A stretch of 42,074 nucleotides of DNA from Oscillospiraceae bacterium (GTDB taxonomy: Bacteria > Bacillota > Clostridia > Oscillospirales > Oscillospiraceae). The position numbers and the translations under genes are program-made. Under the pieces are notes generated by a model. That model saw only the letters and a program-made list of their open reading frames with translations. It was not told where the DNA came from and searched no databases. Below, piece after piece: positions 29,110-36,843 of this stretch (positions within the stretch are counted from its first letter, which is position 1; each line of letters opens with the position of its first letter). Location of the stretch: the NCBI GenBank assembly GCA_017406005.1, contig JAFQZI010000127.1:1-42074 (forward strand). The letters run 5' to 3'.

Positions 29110-30183
29110 TTACCGGCCCTCCTTCATCTCATGGATCTTTTCCGCGATCTCGGCCGTCGTGGGCATCTGGCTGCCGCAGTGGCCGAAATACTGTACCTCC
29201 TTGGTTCCGGCGACGGAAAGCAGAACGTCTTCCTTCATCTGGCCTTCGTTTGCTTCCACGTCGAGAATCGCTTTGCAGTTTTTGGTGGCTTCTTTCAGTT
29301 CCTCATACGGGAAAGGCCATACCGTGATCGGGCGGAATACGCCGACCTTGATGCCTTCCGCACGCAGTGCATCGGCGGCGGACTTGGCAATGCGGGCCAC
29401 GGTTCCGAAGGCGGTGATAATAAACTCGGCATCCTCCGTCTTGTAGCATTCCCACATTCTCTCGTTCTTTTCGATTTCCCGGTAGGTGGCCTGCAGTACG
29501 GCGTTGTGCTCGGACAGCTCTTCCGTTGTGATGAACAGGGAGTTGATTACGGCGCGCTTTGCCGGATCATCACCCGGCTTCCATCCGGTCACGGCCCAGG
29601 GTTTCTTTTCCGGATCGACCTTGAACTCCGTCATCTCGGGCATCTCCACCGGCTCCATCATCTGGCACATGATGCCGTCCGCAAGAATCAGGCAGGGTAC
29701 GCGGTACTTTTCCGCCTTGTCATAGGCGAACATCATGATATCGATGGCTTCCTGGATCGATGCGGGGGCAAAGGTGATCAGATGGTAGTCTCCGTTGCCG
29801 CCGCCCTTCGTGGCCTGGAAGTAGTCACCCTGGGAGGCCTGGATGCTGCCGAGGCCTGGGCCGCCGCGCATTACGTTGAGGATAACGGCCGGAAGCCTTG
29901 CGCCGGCCATGTAGGAAATACCCTCCTGCTTGAGGGAGACGCCGGGGCTGGAAGAAGAGGTAATGACGCGCTCACCGGTTGCGGCAGCGCCGTATACCAT
30001 GTTGATGGCTGCAACTTCGCTCTCCGCCTGCAGGAAGCAGCCGCCGACTTCAGGCAGCCGGGCGGACATGTATTCCGGGATCTCGGTCTGCGGGGTGATC
30101 GGATAACCGAAGAAGAAACGTGCGCCGGCACGGATGGCAGCTTCCGCAACGGCCTCGCTGCCTTTCATAAGTGTTAATGACAT
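29110..30183 (-). CDS. vorB: 2-oxoacid:ferredoxin oxidoreductase, alpha subunit (VorB-like)
   Basis: 357 residues: KGSEAVAEAAIRAGARFFFG then YPITPQTEIPEYM, QAESEVAAINMVYGAAATGE, SSSSPGVSLKQEGISYMAG, and the C-terminal CoA-side domain ending VQYFGHCGSQMPTTAEIAEK. The best fit is the VorB/KorA type used for 2-oxoisovalerate (branched-chain) or 2-oxoglutarate; substrate preference cannot be decided from sequence alone. GGGGAG precedes the ATG. Preceded by a ferredoxin-like delta subunit. Confidence 0.88.
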   Translation of the reverse strand: MSLTLMKGSEAVAEAAIRAGARFFFGYPITPQTEIPEYMSARLPEVGGCFLQAESEVAAINMVYGAAATGERVITSSSSPGVSLKQEGISYMAGARLPAVILNVMRGGPGLGSIQASQGDYFQATKGGGNGDYHLITFAPASIQEAIDIMMFAYDKAEKYRVPCLILADGIMCQMMEPVEMPEMTEFKVDPEKKPWAVTGWKPGDDPAKRAVINSLFITTEELSEHNAVLQATYREIEKNERMWECYKTEDAEFIITAFGTVARIAKSAADALRAEGIKVGVFRPITVWPFPYEELKEATKNCKAILDVEANEGQMKEDVLLSVAGTKEVQYFGHCGSQMPTTAEIAEKIHEMKEGR

Positions 30184-30197
30184 ACGGTCTCCCCTCC

Positions 30198-30407
30198 TTA
30201 TTCTTTCTCGATCCGGATCGCCACATCAGGGCAGGTGCGCGCACAGGAAGCGCACCCGATGCACGCAGCCTGATCGACAACTTCCGCCGGGTGGTACCCT
30301 TTCAGGTTGAGCTTCGTTCTGGAAAGGGCGAGGACGTTTTTCGGGCAGGCCCGTGCGCACAGTCCGCAGCCTTTGCAGAGAAGCTCGTTGATGGTTACTT
30401 TGATCAT
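30198..30407 (-). CDS. 2-oxoacid:ferredoxin oxidoreductase, delta (2[4Fe-4S] ferredoxin) subunit
   Basis: 69 residues with two complete cluster motifs, [12 protein letters not shown] and [12 protein letters not shown], each closing the other cluster as in bacterial 2[4Fe-4S] ferredoxins. As the delta subunit it carries electrons from the thiamine centre to external ferredoxin. The ATG at 30407 starts the conserved [15 protein letters not shown]; an in-frame ATG eight codons upstream is weaker. Confidence 0.9.
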   Translation of the reverse strand: MIKVTINELLCKGCGLCARACPKNVLALSRTKLNLKGYHPAEVVDQAACIGCASCARTCPDVAIRIEKE

Positions 30408-30479
30408 AGTAGTTCCAATCCCTCTTTTCATGTTTTTTATCTAAATGGGGAACCGCTCTGCCGGCTCCTCAGGGAATAC

Positions 30480-31187
30480 TTACAGACTTCTGACCCAGCT
30501 CTCCCAGTCACGCGCCATATAGGTGTCTATGGGGAACGGCGTTCCGATATACCGGGGATCATGCCCCTCCAAGAGAAACTGGTCCAGCAGGGCCTTTTTC
30601 CCGGAAGTATACAGAACCGGAACCCCGGTTTTCTCGGAGACCTGCCGGATCATTTCATACCCATCCCGGAGTTCCTCGGGAGTTGTCATCTGGGCGAGGT
30701 TTGTATTGTTGATCATTCCGGTGATTTTCAGGCGCGAGTGTGCTTCCATCTCTTCCTGCAGCCGGATGATTTTTTCTACGGTTCCTGAAAGGGGGCGGCG
30801 GGTATTTACGACATTGAGCACCTGCAGATCCCCCGGCTCCAGCGCTTCAAAATCCTGATGGTAACGCCCCAGTGCCGTAGAGCCGACCGCATCTCCGCCG
30901 ACGTCGAAAACAACGGTATCCCAGTCCATTGCAAAGGCGGACTGGACCTCTGCCGGCAGAGAGAGCGTCTCAACGCTGGAATTGGTAAAATTCGGCGATA
31001 CCACACGGATATCTTTCATGCGCATCAGACGCCCCGGCTCCGTGAGCCGGAAATAGGTGTTTACCATGTCAAGATCAAGCAGTTCCGTGCGGTCTCCGTT
31101 TGCGGCTGCCTGAATGGCAAAATTCAGCGCAAGCTCCGTTTTTCCGCTTCCGTAATTCCCGATCAGCACATACATTTTCTTTGACAT
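30480..31187 (-). CDS. P-loop ATPase of unknown role, oxidoreductase-linked
   Basis: 235 residues. Walker A is GNYGSGKTELALNFA at about 9-23; DLDMVNTYFR and VVFDVGGDAVGS look like the switch and Walker B of SIMIBI-class (MinD/ParA or CobQ-like) NTPases. The family is not one whose function I know. It stands first in the transcript of the four oxidoreductase genes, 72 bases upstream of the ferredoxin gene, which suggests a part in assembly, cluster insertion or regulation of the complex; this is inference. GAGG is 6 bases before the ATG. Confidence 0.8.
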   Translation of the reverse strand: MSKKMYVLIGNYGSGKTELALNFAIQAAANGDRTELLDLDMVNTYFRLTEPGRLMRMKDIRVVSPNFTNSSVETLSLPAEVQSAFAMDWDTVVFDVGGDAVGSTALGRYHQDFEALEPGDLQVLNVVNTRRPLSGTVEKIIRLQEEMEAHSRLKITGMINNTNLAQMTTPEELRDGYEMIRQVSEKTGVPVLYTSGKKALLDQFLLEGHDPRYIGTPFPIDTYMARDWESWVRSL

Positions 31188-31221
31188 GACAAAACCTCAT
31201 ATCATAATTAATCCATTTCAT

Positions 31222-31250
31222 ATTTTACCACGAAAGCAGGCGGTTTTCAA
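31222..31250 (-). promoter_or_regulatory. Promoter of the oxidoreductase operon
   Basis: Minus strand TTGAAA (31245-31250), 17-base spacer, TAAAAT (31222-31227), 35 bases before the ATPase start. Confidence 0.78.
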
Positions 31251-31316
31251 TGCATAACGCAAAAATTCCGATACTTTCTTTCTATTATATCCATAGCAAT
31301 TCTGTTTCTTCGCAAC

Positions 31317-31349
31317 AAAAAAACAACCCCTGAAATTCAGAGGTTGTTC
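31317..31349 (-). terminator. Intrinsic terminator after tRNA-Glu
   Basis: Minus strand AACAACCTCTGAA / TTCAGGGGTTGTT stem followed by TTTTTTT, five bases after the tRNA. Confidence 0.88.
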
Positions 31350-31353
31350 ACCA

Positions 31354-31425
31354 TGACCCGGACGAGAATCGAACTCGTGTTACCGCCGTGAAAGGGCGGT
31401 GTCTTAACCGCTTGACCACCGGGCC
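31354..31425 (-). tRNA. tRNA-Glu (anticodon TTC)
   Basis: Minus strand cloverleaf: acceptor GGCCCGG / CCGGGTC with one G-U pair, anticodon stem CCGCC / GGCGG enclosing CTTTCAC (anticodon TTC), T-arm with TTCGATTC. Discriminator A; CCA is not encoded. Second gene of a two-tRNA transcript after tRNA-Met. Confidence 0.95.
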
Positions 31426-31463
31426 GCAGGAAAGGCGCAGACGTAATGCTGCGCCTTTTTTGG

Positions 31464-31537
31464 TAGCGGCACCTGGATTTGAACCGGGGACACTGCGGGT
31501 ATGAACCGCATGCTCTAGCCAGCTGAGCTATGCCGCC
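31464..31537 (-). tRNA. tRNA-Met (anticodon CAT, elongator-like)
   Basis: Minus strand: acceptor GGCGGCA / TGCCGCT, D-arm with AGCTCAGCTGGCTAGAGC, anticodon stem TGCGG / CCGCA enclosing TTCATAC (CAT), T-arm GGTTCAAATCC. The first acceptor pair is G-U and the anticodon stem lacks the three G-C pairs of initiator tRNA, so it is elongator Met; a lysidine-modified tRNA-Ile cannot be excluded fully. CCA is not encoded. Confidence 0.92.
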
Positions 31538-31556
31538 ATGTCGAAACAGCTTGTAT

Positions 31557-31585
31557 ATTTTAGCAAACAATAAACGTCTTGTCAA
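31557..31585 (-). promoter_or_regulatory. Promoter of tRNA-Met/tRNA-Glu
   Basis: Minus strand consensus TTGACA (31580-31585), 17-base spacer, TAAAAT (31557-31562), about 20 bases before tRNA-Met. Confidence 0.85.
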
Positions 31586-31645
31586 CTAAAATTTACATAT
31601 TCTCCCGAAATATTTGCATCATTTCAAAGAAGTCAAAATTTTTTC

Positions 31646-31674
31646 TTGAAAAGCTGCCTAGAATGTGCTATCAT
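31646..31674 (+). promoter_or_regulatory. Promoter of tRNA-Val
   Basis: TTGAAA (31646-31651), 17-base spacer, TATCAT (31669-31674), 11 bases before the tRNA. Confidence 0.82.
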
Positions 31675-31685
31675 AATCAAGCTAT

Positions 31686-31762
31686 GGAGGGTTAGCACAG
31701 CTGGTTAGTGCGCTCGCCTCACACGCGAGAGGTCGGCGGTTCGAGTCCGCCACTCTCCACCA
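31686..31762 (+). tRNA. tRNA-Val (anticodon CAC)
   Basis: Acceptor GGAGGGT / ACTCTCC, anticodon stem CTCGC / GCGAG enclosing CTCACAC (anticodon CAC), T-arm GGCGGTTCGAGTCCGCC, and an encoded CCA end. Divergent from the Met/Glu pair. Unlike its neighbours it encodes CCA. Confidence 0.95.
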
Positions 31763-31763
31763 A

Positions 31764-31800
31764 AACCCCTGAAGTCGCCCCGATTTCAGGGGGTTTTCTG
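31764..31800 (+). terminator. Intrinsic terminator after tRNA-Val
   Basis: AACCCCTGAA and TTTCAGGGGGTT arms with a loop of about 11 bases, then TTTCTG, directly after the tRNA. Confidence 0.85.
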
Positions 31801-32050
31801 TTAAGGACAAAGAGCCAACAGGTCGGCGGGAAAGGAAAATGTTTATAGAAAAAACCTTCTGGGAAAATGGTTATAGCAAAAGTTTATTCCGATGATTTCT
31901 GTGCCATGAAAGCAGAGATATAAATTGTCTAGTTTGTTTCTCGTTAATGAAAAGGTGGCTAATAAGGCCTGAACCTGAAGAATACTTTGGTTTAGGATGC
32001 TTTTTCGGGCCCGGAAACGATACAGGGTATACAAGAAGATACATAAGGGC
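31801..32050. other. Intergenic stretch without recognisable features
   Basis: 250 bases between the tRNA-Val terminator and the rpsR terminator. It is rather AT-rich, carries short imperfect repeats of GGAAAATG-TTATAG (about 31837-31880), and no open frame with a ribosome binding site. I see no RNA motif or repeat of the A/B family in it. Confidence 0.5.
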
Positions 32051-32103
32051 AAAAAAGCGTTGCCTCAAGTTGGCCTGCGGGCGGGTTTGGGACAACGCTT
32101 TTT
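32051..32103 (-). terminator. Intrinsic terminator of rpsF-ssb-rpsR
   Basis: Stem AAAAAGCGTTG / CAACGCTTTTT around a 30-base GC-rich loop, A and T runs on both sides; 14 bases after the rpsR stop on the minus strand, possibly bidirectional. Confidence 0.85.
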
Positions 32104-32116
32104 GTTGTGGAATTAA

Positions 32117-32359
32117 TCAGTCGCTTACGTAAGGCATCAGAGCAACCTGGCGGGCTCTCTTAATAGCTTCTGTAAGCTCACGCTGATGCATCGCGCAGAC
32201 ACCGGTCGTGCGGCGCGGCAGAATCTTTGCGCGCTCAGACACATAGTGGCGAAGAGTGGCAGTATCTTTATAGTCGATGAAGTTTTTCTTCTCAACACAG
32301 AACTGGCAGACTTTTTTGCGTTTGCGCGGAGCCTTGGTATTGGTTTTGTCAAAAGCCAT
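32117..32359 (-). CDS. rpsR: Ribosomal protein bS18
   Basis: 80 residues: [20 protein letters not shown], then [20 protein letters not shown] and [20 protein letters not shown]. The Cys pair CQFC with the later Cys suggests a zinc-binding form. S18 pairs with S6 on the 30S platform. AGGAGG precedes the ATG. Last gene of rpsF-ssb-rpsR. Confidence 0.97.
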   Translation of the reverse strand: MAFDKTNTKAPRKRKKVCQFCVEKKNFIDYKDTATLRHYVSERAKILPRRTTGVCAMHQRELTEAIKRARQVALMPYVSD

Positions 32360-32381
32360 AGCTGTATCCTCCTGTCAAATA

Positions 32382-32831
32382 TTAGAACGGAAGCTCACCG
32401 TCATCGTCGGAAAGCTCTTCAAAGCCGCTGGGCATCGAAGAGGCAGAATTCTGCGAAGAATAGTCGTTGTTGGAATAGGGGGCATTCGTCGTAGTGGAGT
32501 CGCTGTCCCGCCGTTTGCTGTCGCCAAAATAAACGTTTTCCACGTTGATTTCGGCACTGCGCCGTTTGTTGCCTTCTCTGTCTGTCCAATCACGGATCTG
32601 CAGACGGCCGGAGACAACTGCCAGACTTCCTTTCTGGAAGTACTTGTTGACGAACTCAGCAGAACGCCAGGCTACACAATCAATAAAATCCGTCTGCCGT
32701 TCATTGGTTTCACGATTTGCATAATCGCGGTCTACAGCCAATGTGAAGGTAGTGACGGGGGTCTGCGTTGATGTGTAGCGGAGTTCGGGATCACGCGTCA
32801 GGCGGCCCATGATAATAATGTGATTCAGCAT
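32382..32831 (-). CDS. ssb: Single-stranded DNA-binding protein
   Basis: 149 residues. N-terminal OB fold (MLNHIIIMGRLTRDPELRYT; DFIDCVAWRSAEFVNKYFQK), a Ser/Asn/Asp-rich flexible linker at about 108-140, and the acidic partner-binding tip DDDGELPF. It coats single-stranded DNA as a tetramer and recruits repair and replication proteins through that tip. Classical position between rpsF and rpsR. Confidence 0.97.
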   Translation of the reverse strand: MLNHIIIMGRLTRDPELRYTSTQTPVTTFTLAVDRDYANRETNERQTDFIDCVAWRSAEFVNKYFQKGSLAVVSGRLQIRDWTDREGNKRRSAEINVENVYFGDSKRRDSDSTTTNAPYSNNDYSSQNSASSMPSGFEELSDDDGELPF

Positions 32832-32841
32832 GGGAAACTCC

Positions 32842-33138
32842 TTACTCTGCCCTGAGAGTAATCAGGCGGCGGAGAATACCGTCGGTAATGCCGAGAATAC
32901 GATCGAGCTCTGCGGGGAACTCCGGACCGCTGGTGAACTTCATGAGGACATAGTAGCCTTCGGAAATATAGTTGATTTCATAAGCGAGCTTGCGCTTGCC
33001 CATTTCCTCAAGTTCATCCAGAGTGCCGTTTGCCTCAACGAGTGCCTTGAACTTCTCAACAACAGCCGCTGTTTCTTCTTCGGTGAGGTTGGGGTTGATG
33101 ATGTACATAACCTCATACTTTTCGCTTGCTTTTGCCAT
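32842..33138 (-). CDS. rpsF: Ribosomal protein bS6
   Basis: 98 residues: KYEVMYIINPNLTEEETAAV, EMGKRKLAYEINYISEGYYV, ending LGITDGILRRLITLRA. GGAGG 8 bases before the ATG at 33138 fixes the start; the upstream in-frame ATG would lie in the leader. First gene of the operon. In several bacteria the S6:S18 pair represses this operon through the leader; a hairpin CTCCCG / CGGGGG lies in it (about 33170-33188), but the diagnostic motif is not certain. Confidence 0.96.
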   Translation of the reverse strand: MAKASEKYEVMYIINPNLTEEETAAVVEKFKALVEANGTLDELEEMGKRKLAYEINYISEGYYVLMKFTSGPEFPAELDRILGITDGILRRLITLRAE

Positions 33139-33217
33139 GGTTTGCACCTCCTTCTGGTCTATTGGCCCCCGTTCCAAGCGGGAGCAAGGATTTGTCTGCC
33201 AAAGGGCAGGCTAAAAT

Positions 33218-33245
33218 ATTATAACGATTTTTATAAAAAAGTCAA
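33218..33245 (-). promoter_or_regulatory. Promoter of rpsF-ssb-rpsR
   Basis: Minus strand TTGACT (33240-33245), 16-base spacer, TATAAT (33218-33223). The -35 box is part of the downstream arm of the terminator of the preceding operon. Confidence 0.82.
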
Positions 33246-33269
33246 GGAAAAATGTCATTTTCCCTGACT
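33235..33269 (-). terminator. Intrinsic terminator of the glycan cassette, overlapping the rpsF -35 box
   Basis: Minus strand AGTCAGGGAAAA (33258-33269) pairs with TTTTTCCTTGACT (33240-33252), followed by TTTTTT. Its 3' arm contains the TTGACT used as -35 of the rpsF promoter. Confidence 0.8.
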
Positions 33270-33309
33270 AAATTTGAAATATTTTTGCTTAATCGAAACA
33301 ACAGGACAT

Positions 33310-34413
33310 TCAGGACAGAATAAGCGAGCAGATATGCTCCACGTCGGATGCTGACAGATCCGCATACAGCGGAAGACAGAGGACATGGTCCGCTATATGG
33401 CGGGCAATCGGTGTGGAAGCCGGATCGAAGCCGGGGACACCCCTGTAGCAATCGAACGAAGTAGTAATGGGATAGAAATACTTCCGGGCGAGGATATTCT
33501 CCGCTGCAAGGATCTCATAGACATGATCACGGGAGTAACGGTAGCCATCAAAAACGACAGGAAAATACCCGTAATTGGAGTGGACACCGGGCTGGACACG
33601 GTTGAGCTGAATGCCTGGAATGCCGGAGAGAAGCGAGATGTAGTGCTCATACACCAGTTTGCGTTTTGCAATCTCTCCATCGAGATGGCGGAGGTTGCAA
33701 AGCCCCATTGCGGCACAGAATTCGTTGAGTTTTGCATTCCCGCCCACATCGGGAACGCTCTCGGGACCGTGGATGCCGAAGTTTTTCAGATCGTTGAGCT
33801 TGGTCTTCAGCGCATCGTCCGCATAGCAGACAGCACCGCCCTCAATGGTGTGGAAGACTTTGGTGGCGTGGAAGGAGAACATGGCGGCATCGCCGAAGTT
33901 TGCGGAGCTGACGCCGTTTTTTGTGACACCGAAGGTGTGGGCGGCGTCGTAAATCACTTTTAGGGAATGCCGCTCGGCGATGGCTTTAATCGCATCCGTA
34001 TCGCAGAGGTTGCCGTAGACATGGATCGGGACGATGGCTACGGTTTTTTCGGTGATGAGAGATTCGATTTTCGAGGCGTCGATGGTGTAGTCGACCGGAT
34101 TGATATCACAGAAAACCGGAGTGCAGCCGCAGCGGACGATCGCATGGGTTGTGGAAGCAAATGTAAAGGGAGAAGTGATGATTTCCCCGTGGAGGTCCAT
34201 AGCGGTTAGGATGTTTTCCAGCGCGAGATGACCGTTGGTGAAGAGCGTAATGTTCGGGGTATTCAGGTAGCGTTTTAATTCCTCTTCCAGACGGAGATGC
34301 TTGGACCCCATGTTGGTGAGAAAACGGCTGTCCCACAGGTCGCGGATTTCCTCACAGTACTCCTCAAATTCCGGCATGGAGGACCGGGCGACGTTGATAC
34401 GGTGTTGATCCAT
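33310..34413 (-). CDS. DegT/DnrJ/EryC1-family sugar aminotransferase
   Basis: 367 residues of the PLP-dependent nucleotide-sugar aminotransferase family. The PLP lysine lies in MFSFHATKVFHTIEGGAVCY; other blocks are FTNGHLALENILTAMDL, TSPFTFASTTHAIV, FCDINPVDYTID and VYGNLCDTDAI. The SFHATKVF form is close to enzymes that make 3-amino-3,6-dideoxyhexoses, but the substrate cannot be fixed. GGAGG lies inside the upstream gene and the ATG is 4 bases after its stop. Last gene of a three-gene cassette for surface glycan modification. Confidence 0.88.
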   Translation of the reverse strand: MDQHRINVARSSMPEFEEYCEEIRDLWDSRFLTNMGSKHLRLEEELKRYLNTPNITLFTNGHLALENILTAMDLHGEIITSPFTFASTTHAIVRCGCTPVFCDINPVDYTIDASKIESLITEKTVAIVPIHVYGNLCDTDAIKAIAERHSLKVIYDAAHTFGVTKNGVSSANFGDAAMFSFHATKVFHTIEGGAVCYADDALKTKLNDLKNFGIHGPESVPDVGGNAKLNEFCAAMGLCNLRHLDGEIAKRKLVYEHYISLLSGIPGIQLNRVQPGVHSNYGYFPVVFDGYRYSRDHVYEILAAENILARKYFYPITTSFDCYRGVPGFDPASTPIARHIADHVLCLPLYADLSASDVEHICSLILS

Positions 34414-34417
34414 CGGA

Positions 34418-35704
34418 TTATGACCTCCAGTCAATCAGGCTTTCGACCATGTCGAGATCGAAAACAGGAATGCCGAGCGCATCGCGGACGCGTTTGCGTT
34501 CAGAAAAAGAATCATCTATAAAAATCGAATCGGGACTCATATAGTCCGTTTTCGCGCCGGTTTCATCCAGACGGATGATCTCAGAAAAGAGAGAAGCGGG
34601 AATACAATTCTTTTCGAGATCGGCATAAATGTCCGTCGAATGGCGCGTCAGCAGGCAGAGGCGTTTGCCCTGGTTGAATGCCTGATAAAGGAACATCATC
34701 AGGAAAGCATTGACCTTGCCGCGGACGATCAGGGTATCATCAAAATCCACATAGACGGAGGAGTAGGAAAGACTGGTCCGGAAGCGGCTGATAAAAGCGC
34801 GGTCGAGGAGAAGTTCTTCCCGGTTAGGAATCAGAGACACGTCGATACCCCAGAAGTTATAAAGCGTCAGAAGCGGCATATTTATGCCGAGATTACGGGT
34901 CAGCCCCATGGTGCCGGCGATACGGGGGGCAATCTCCAGAAGCCGATACTGACCGGAGGCATTCTTCTTTACCTGGAAAAACCAGGCTCCGTTAAAGGAA
35001 AGACGCCGGTTGATATCCTCTGCGATCGACTGAAGCTCCTCTGTTAGAGGAAGATTGCGGGAACGGACAGCAATCCCGGCACGGATCCGTTCGCGGGAAC
35101 GGGGACTGACGACGAGGAGAGAGCCGTGGCGGTCGGTAAAACAATCCACCGTCAGCTCCTCGCCGGGCAGATACTCGCAAATAGTGTATTCCCGGCCCTC
35201 GGAAAGCGCTTCTTCAAGATGGGCACGGTCTTTAATGATCCGGGCACCCTGTGAGCCCTGCCCGACAGCCGGCTTGATAAACACGGGATAGCCGGGGATT
35301 TCCTCTGCAGAGAGATAAAAGGACGGGAGATACGGCGCACCGCTGAGAAAACGATAGGTTTTATTTTTGGAACGGCAGATCTCTACGGTTTCTTTCGCGG
35401 AGGCAATCACCTCTGCATGGAGAGCATCGCGCTCTTCGGAAAAAAGCAGCAGGGCGCTGTCGTGAGCAGGATAGACATAGTCAATATGACAGGCATCAAT
35501 TACCCGGTTCAGAGCGGGAATCAGAGCAGGATCGTCGACAAACGGAAGGCCGGACACACAGTTCTGAAAAACAAATTCCGCATGGCAGGGGACACTTGTG
35601 GCGCCGAAGAGCTTCACAAATTTGGAGTTTTTCAGAGCATCGTGGATTTCAAAGGCTATTTCCGTCCCGGCGGGGAAGACGAGAATATTTTTTACATCGG
35701 CCAT
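34418..35704 (-). CDS. ATP-grasp ligase fused to a HAD-like domain
   Basis: 428 residues in two parts. Residues about 1-300: PreATP-grasp and ATP-grasp domains (VFIKPAVGQGSQGARII at 141-157, the ATP loop; LLEIAPRIAGT at 255-265, metal ligands) as in carboxylate-amine ligases. Residues about 315-428: a HAD-type domain with DFDDT at 320-324, the Thr motif LLTRHS at 351-356, Lys in AKTDY, and acidic motif FIDDSFSERKR at 395-405. ATP-grasp enzymes join a carboxylate to an amine; HAD domains are phosphatases or nucleotidases. The fusion lies between a glycosyltransferase and a sugar aminotransferase, so it may attach an amino acid or acyl group to a sugar. AGGAG precedes the ATG. Confidence 0.82.
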   Translation of the reverse strand: MADVKNILVFPAGTEIAFEIHDALKNSKFVKLFGATSVPCHAEFVFQNCVSGLPFVDDPALIPALNRVIDACHIDYVYPAHDSALLLFSEERDALHAEVIASAKETVEICRSKNKTYRFLSGAPYLPSFYLSAEEIPGYPVFIKPAVGQGSQGARIIKDRAHLEEALSEGREYTICEYLPGEELTVDCFTDRHGSLLVVSPRSRERIRAGIAVRSRNLPLTEELQSIAEDINRRLSFNGAWFFQVKKNASGQYRLLEIAPRIAGTMGLTRNLGINMPLLTLYNFWGIDVSLIPNREELLLDRAFISRFRTSLSYSSVYVDFDDTLIVRGKVNAFLMMFLYQAFNQGKRLCLLTRHSTDIYADLEKNCIPASLFSEIIRLDETGAKTDYMSPDSIFIDDSFSERKRVRDALGIPVFDLDMVESLIDWRS

Positions 35705-35708
35705 AAGG

Positions 35709-36686
35709 CTACTCCTTGTACCCCTGCCTGCTGCGGTAAGCCGCGTGGAGCGAGGGGAACATGCGTTTCAGTGTGGTTTTCAAACGAAAAGAAAACGACT
35801 CCTGGCGGAAAAGAACGTCATACGGAGGACGCGTCATCTCCTCGACCTTCCCGCTGAGATAGAGCAGCTCATACCTGCGGCGAAGCAGCTCTGCCTCGGT
35901 GAGGGCCCGTTTTTCATCGTCCAAATGAGGCAGGAGCGTTTTCATCATTTCTATTTCACCGGTGACAAAAGAGATTTTCTTGTCATAAGCGCCGTCCCTC
36001 CCGCTGGACCAGGAGGCAGGATTGCTGTTGACCCGATAAACGGACATTGGGCTGTCCAGGAAACGGATTTTTCCGTTGAGGGAGAGCCAGAGAGCGATTG
36101 CATAGTCCGTAAAGCCGTAAGTAAAAGCAACGCGCTGAAAATCAGGGGGATTGCACATCCATTCTGCCCGGCCGACGATAGAGCTCGTGTGGAAACAGAA
36201 GCTCATCCCGCGGATAATTGTGGAAAACGGGACATCCCGATCGCCCGATTCGGGGAGAAGAAGGCTGTCCGGCCGGTCCCCTTCACAGAAGCGGTAGACA
36301 GAGTTGTGGACGCAGGCGGAATAGTCCGGATGCGCGTCCAGAAAATCAACCTGCTGCTGAAGCTTGGTGGGATCCTGCCAGTAGTCGTCCCCTTCGCAGT
36401 AAGCGACATATTCCCCGCGCGTGTTGGGATACATGACCTCTTCGTAGATGTTGACACTCTGGGAGAAGAGATTCTTTTCCTGATGGAAAAAGCGGATCAC
36501 CTCAGGGTATTTCTCCTGATATTCCCGGAGAATGGCGGTGGTCCCGTCCGTCGAGGCATCGTCCGTCACAAGGACTTCGAACGGGAAATCCGTTTGCTGG
36601 GCAAGAAAACCGTCCAGCGCGTCACGGATATAGTTTTCGTGGTTATAGGCTGTGCAGTAAATGGAGACCTTGCATTCGTTGCTCAT
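35709..36686 (-). CDS. Glycosyltransferase family 2
   Basis: 325 residues. GT-A fold: VSIYCTAYNHENYIRDALDG at the start, FEVLVTDDASTDGTTAIL, and the acceptor/metal region YVAYCEGDDYWQDPTKLQQQ. It transfers a sugar from a nucleotide donor, probably on the cytoplasmic face. No membrane segment. ATG at 36686 chosen over a GTG three codons upstream. First gene of the cassette; the ATP-grasp gene starts 4 bases after its stop. Confidence 0.9.
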   Translation of the reverse strand: MSNECKVSIYCTAYNHENYIRDALDGFLAQQTDFPFEVLVTDDASTDGTTAILREYQEKYPEVIRFFHQEKNLFSQSVNIYEEVMYPNTRGEYVAYCEGDDYWQDPTKLQQQVDFLDAHPDYSACVHNSVYRFCEGDRPDSLLLPESGDRDVPFSTIIRGMSFCFHTSSIVGRAEWMCNPPDFQRVAFTYGFTDYAIALWLSLNGKIRFLDSPMSVYRVNSNPASWSSGRDGAYDKKISFVTGEIEMMKTLLPHLDDEKRALTEAELLRRRYELLYLSGKVEEMTRPPYDVLFRQESFSFRLKTTLKRMFPSLHAAYRSRQGYKE

Positions 36687-36715
36687 AAGATGCACCCTGT
36701 CAATGAAGTGCTGTT

Positions 36716-36744
36716 ATTATATACCGAAAGACAGGACTTTTCAA
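36716..36744 (-). promoter_or_regulatory. Promoter of the glycan cassette
   Basis: Minus strand TTGAAA (36739-36744), 17-base spacer, TATAAT (36716-36721), 30 bases before the glycosyltransferase start. Confidence 0.82.
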
Positions 36745-36772
36745 GACAGGGAAAAGACTCGCCAGAACAGAG

Positions 36773-36809
36773 AAAAAGAACACTCCCGCGACGTATAGCC
36801 GTGGAAGTG
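36773..36809 (-). terminator. Intrinsic terminator of the zinc peptidase gene
   Basis: Minus strand CACTTCC / GGGAGTG stem with one G-U pair, then TTCTTTTT, 34 bases after the stop. Confidence 0.75.
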
Positions 36810-36843
36810 CCAGAATGTCGTTTGTGAATCCCAAGCAAATGTG

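Noticed and set aside
31464-31537. tRNA-Met as initiator tRNA
   Set aside because: The first acceptor bases can pair and the anticodon stem lacks the three consecutive G-C pairs of initiators.
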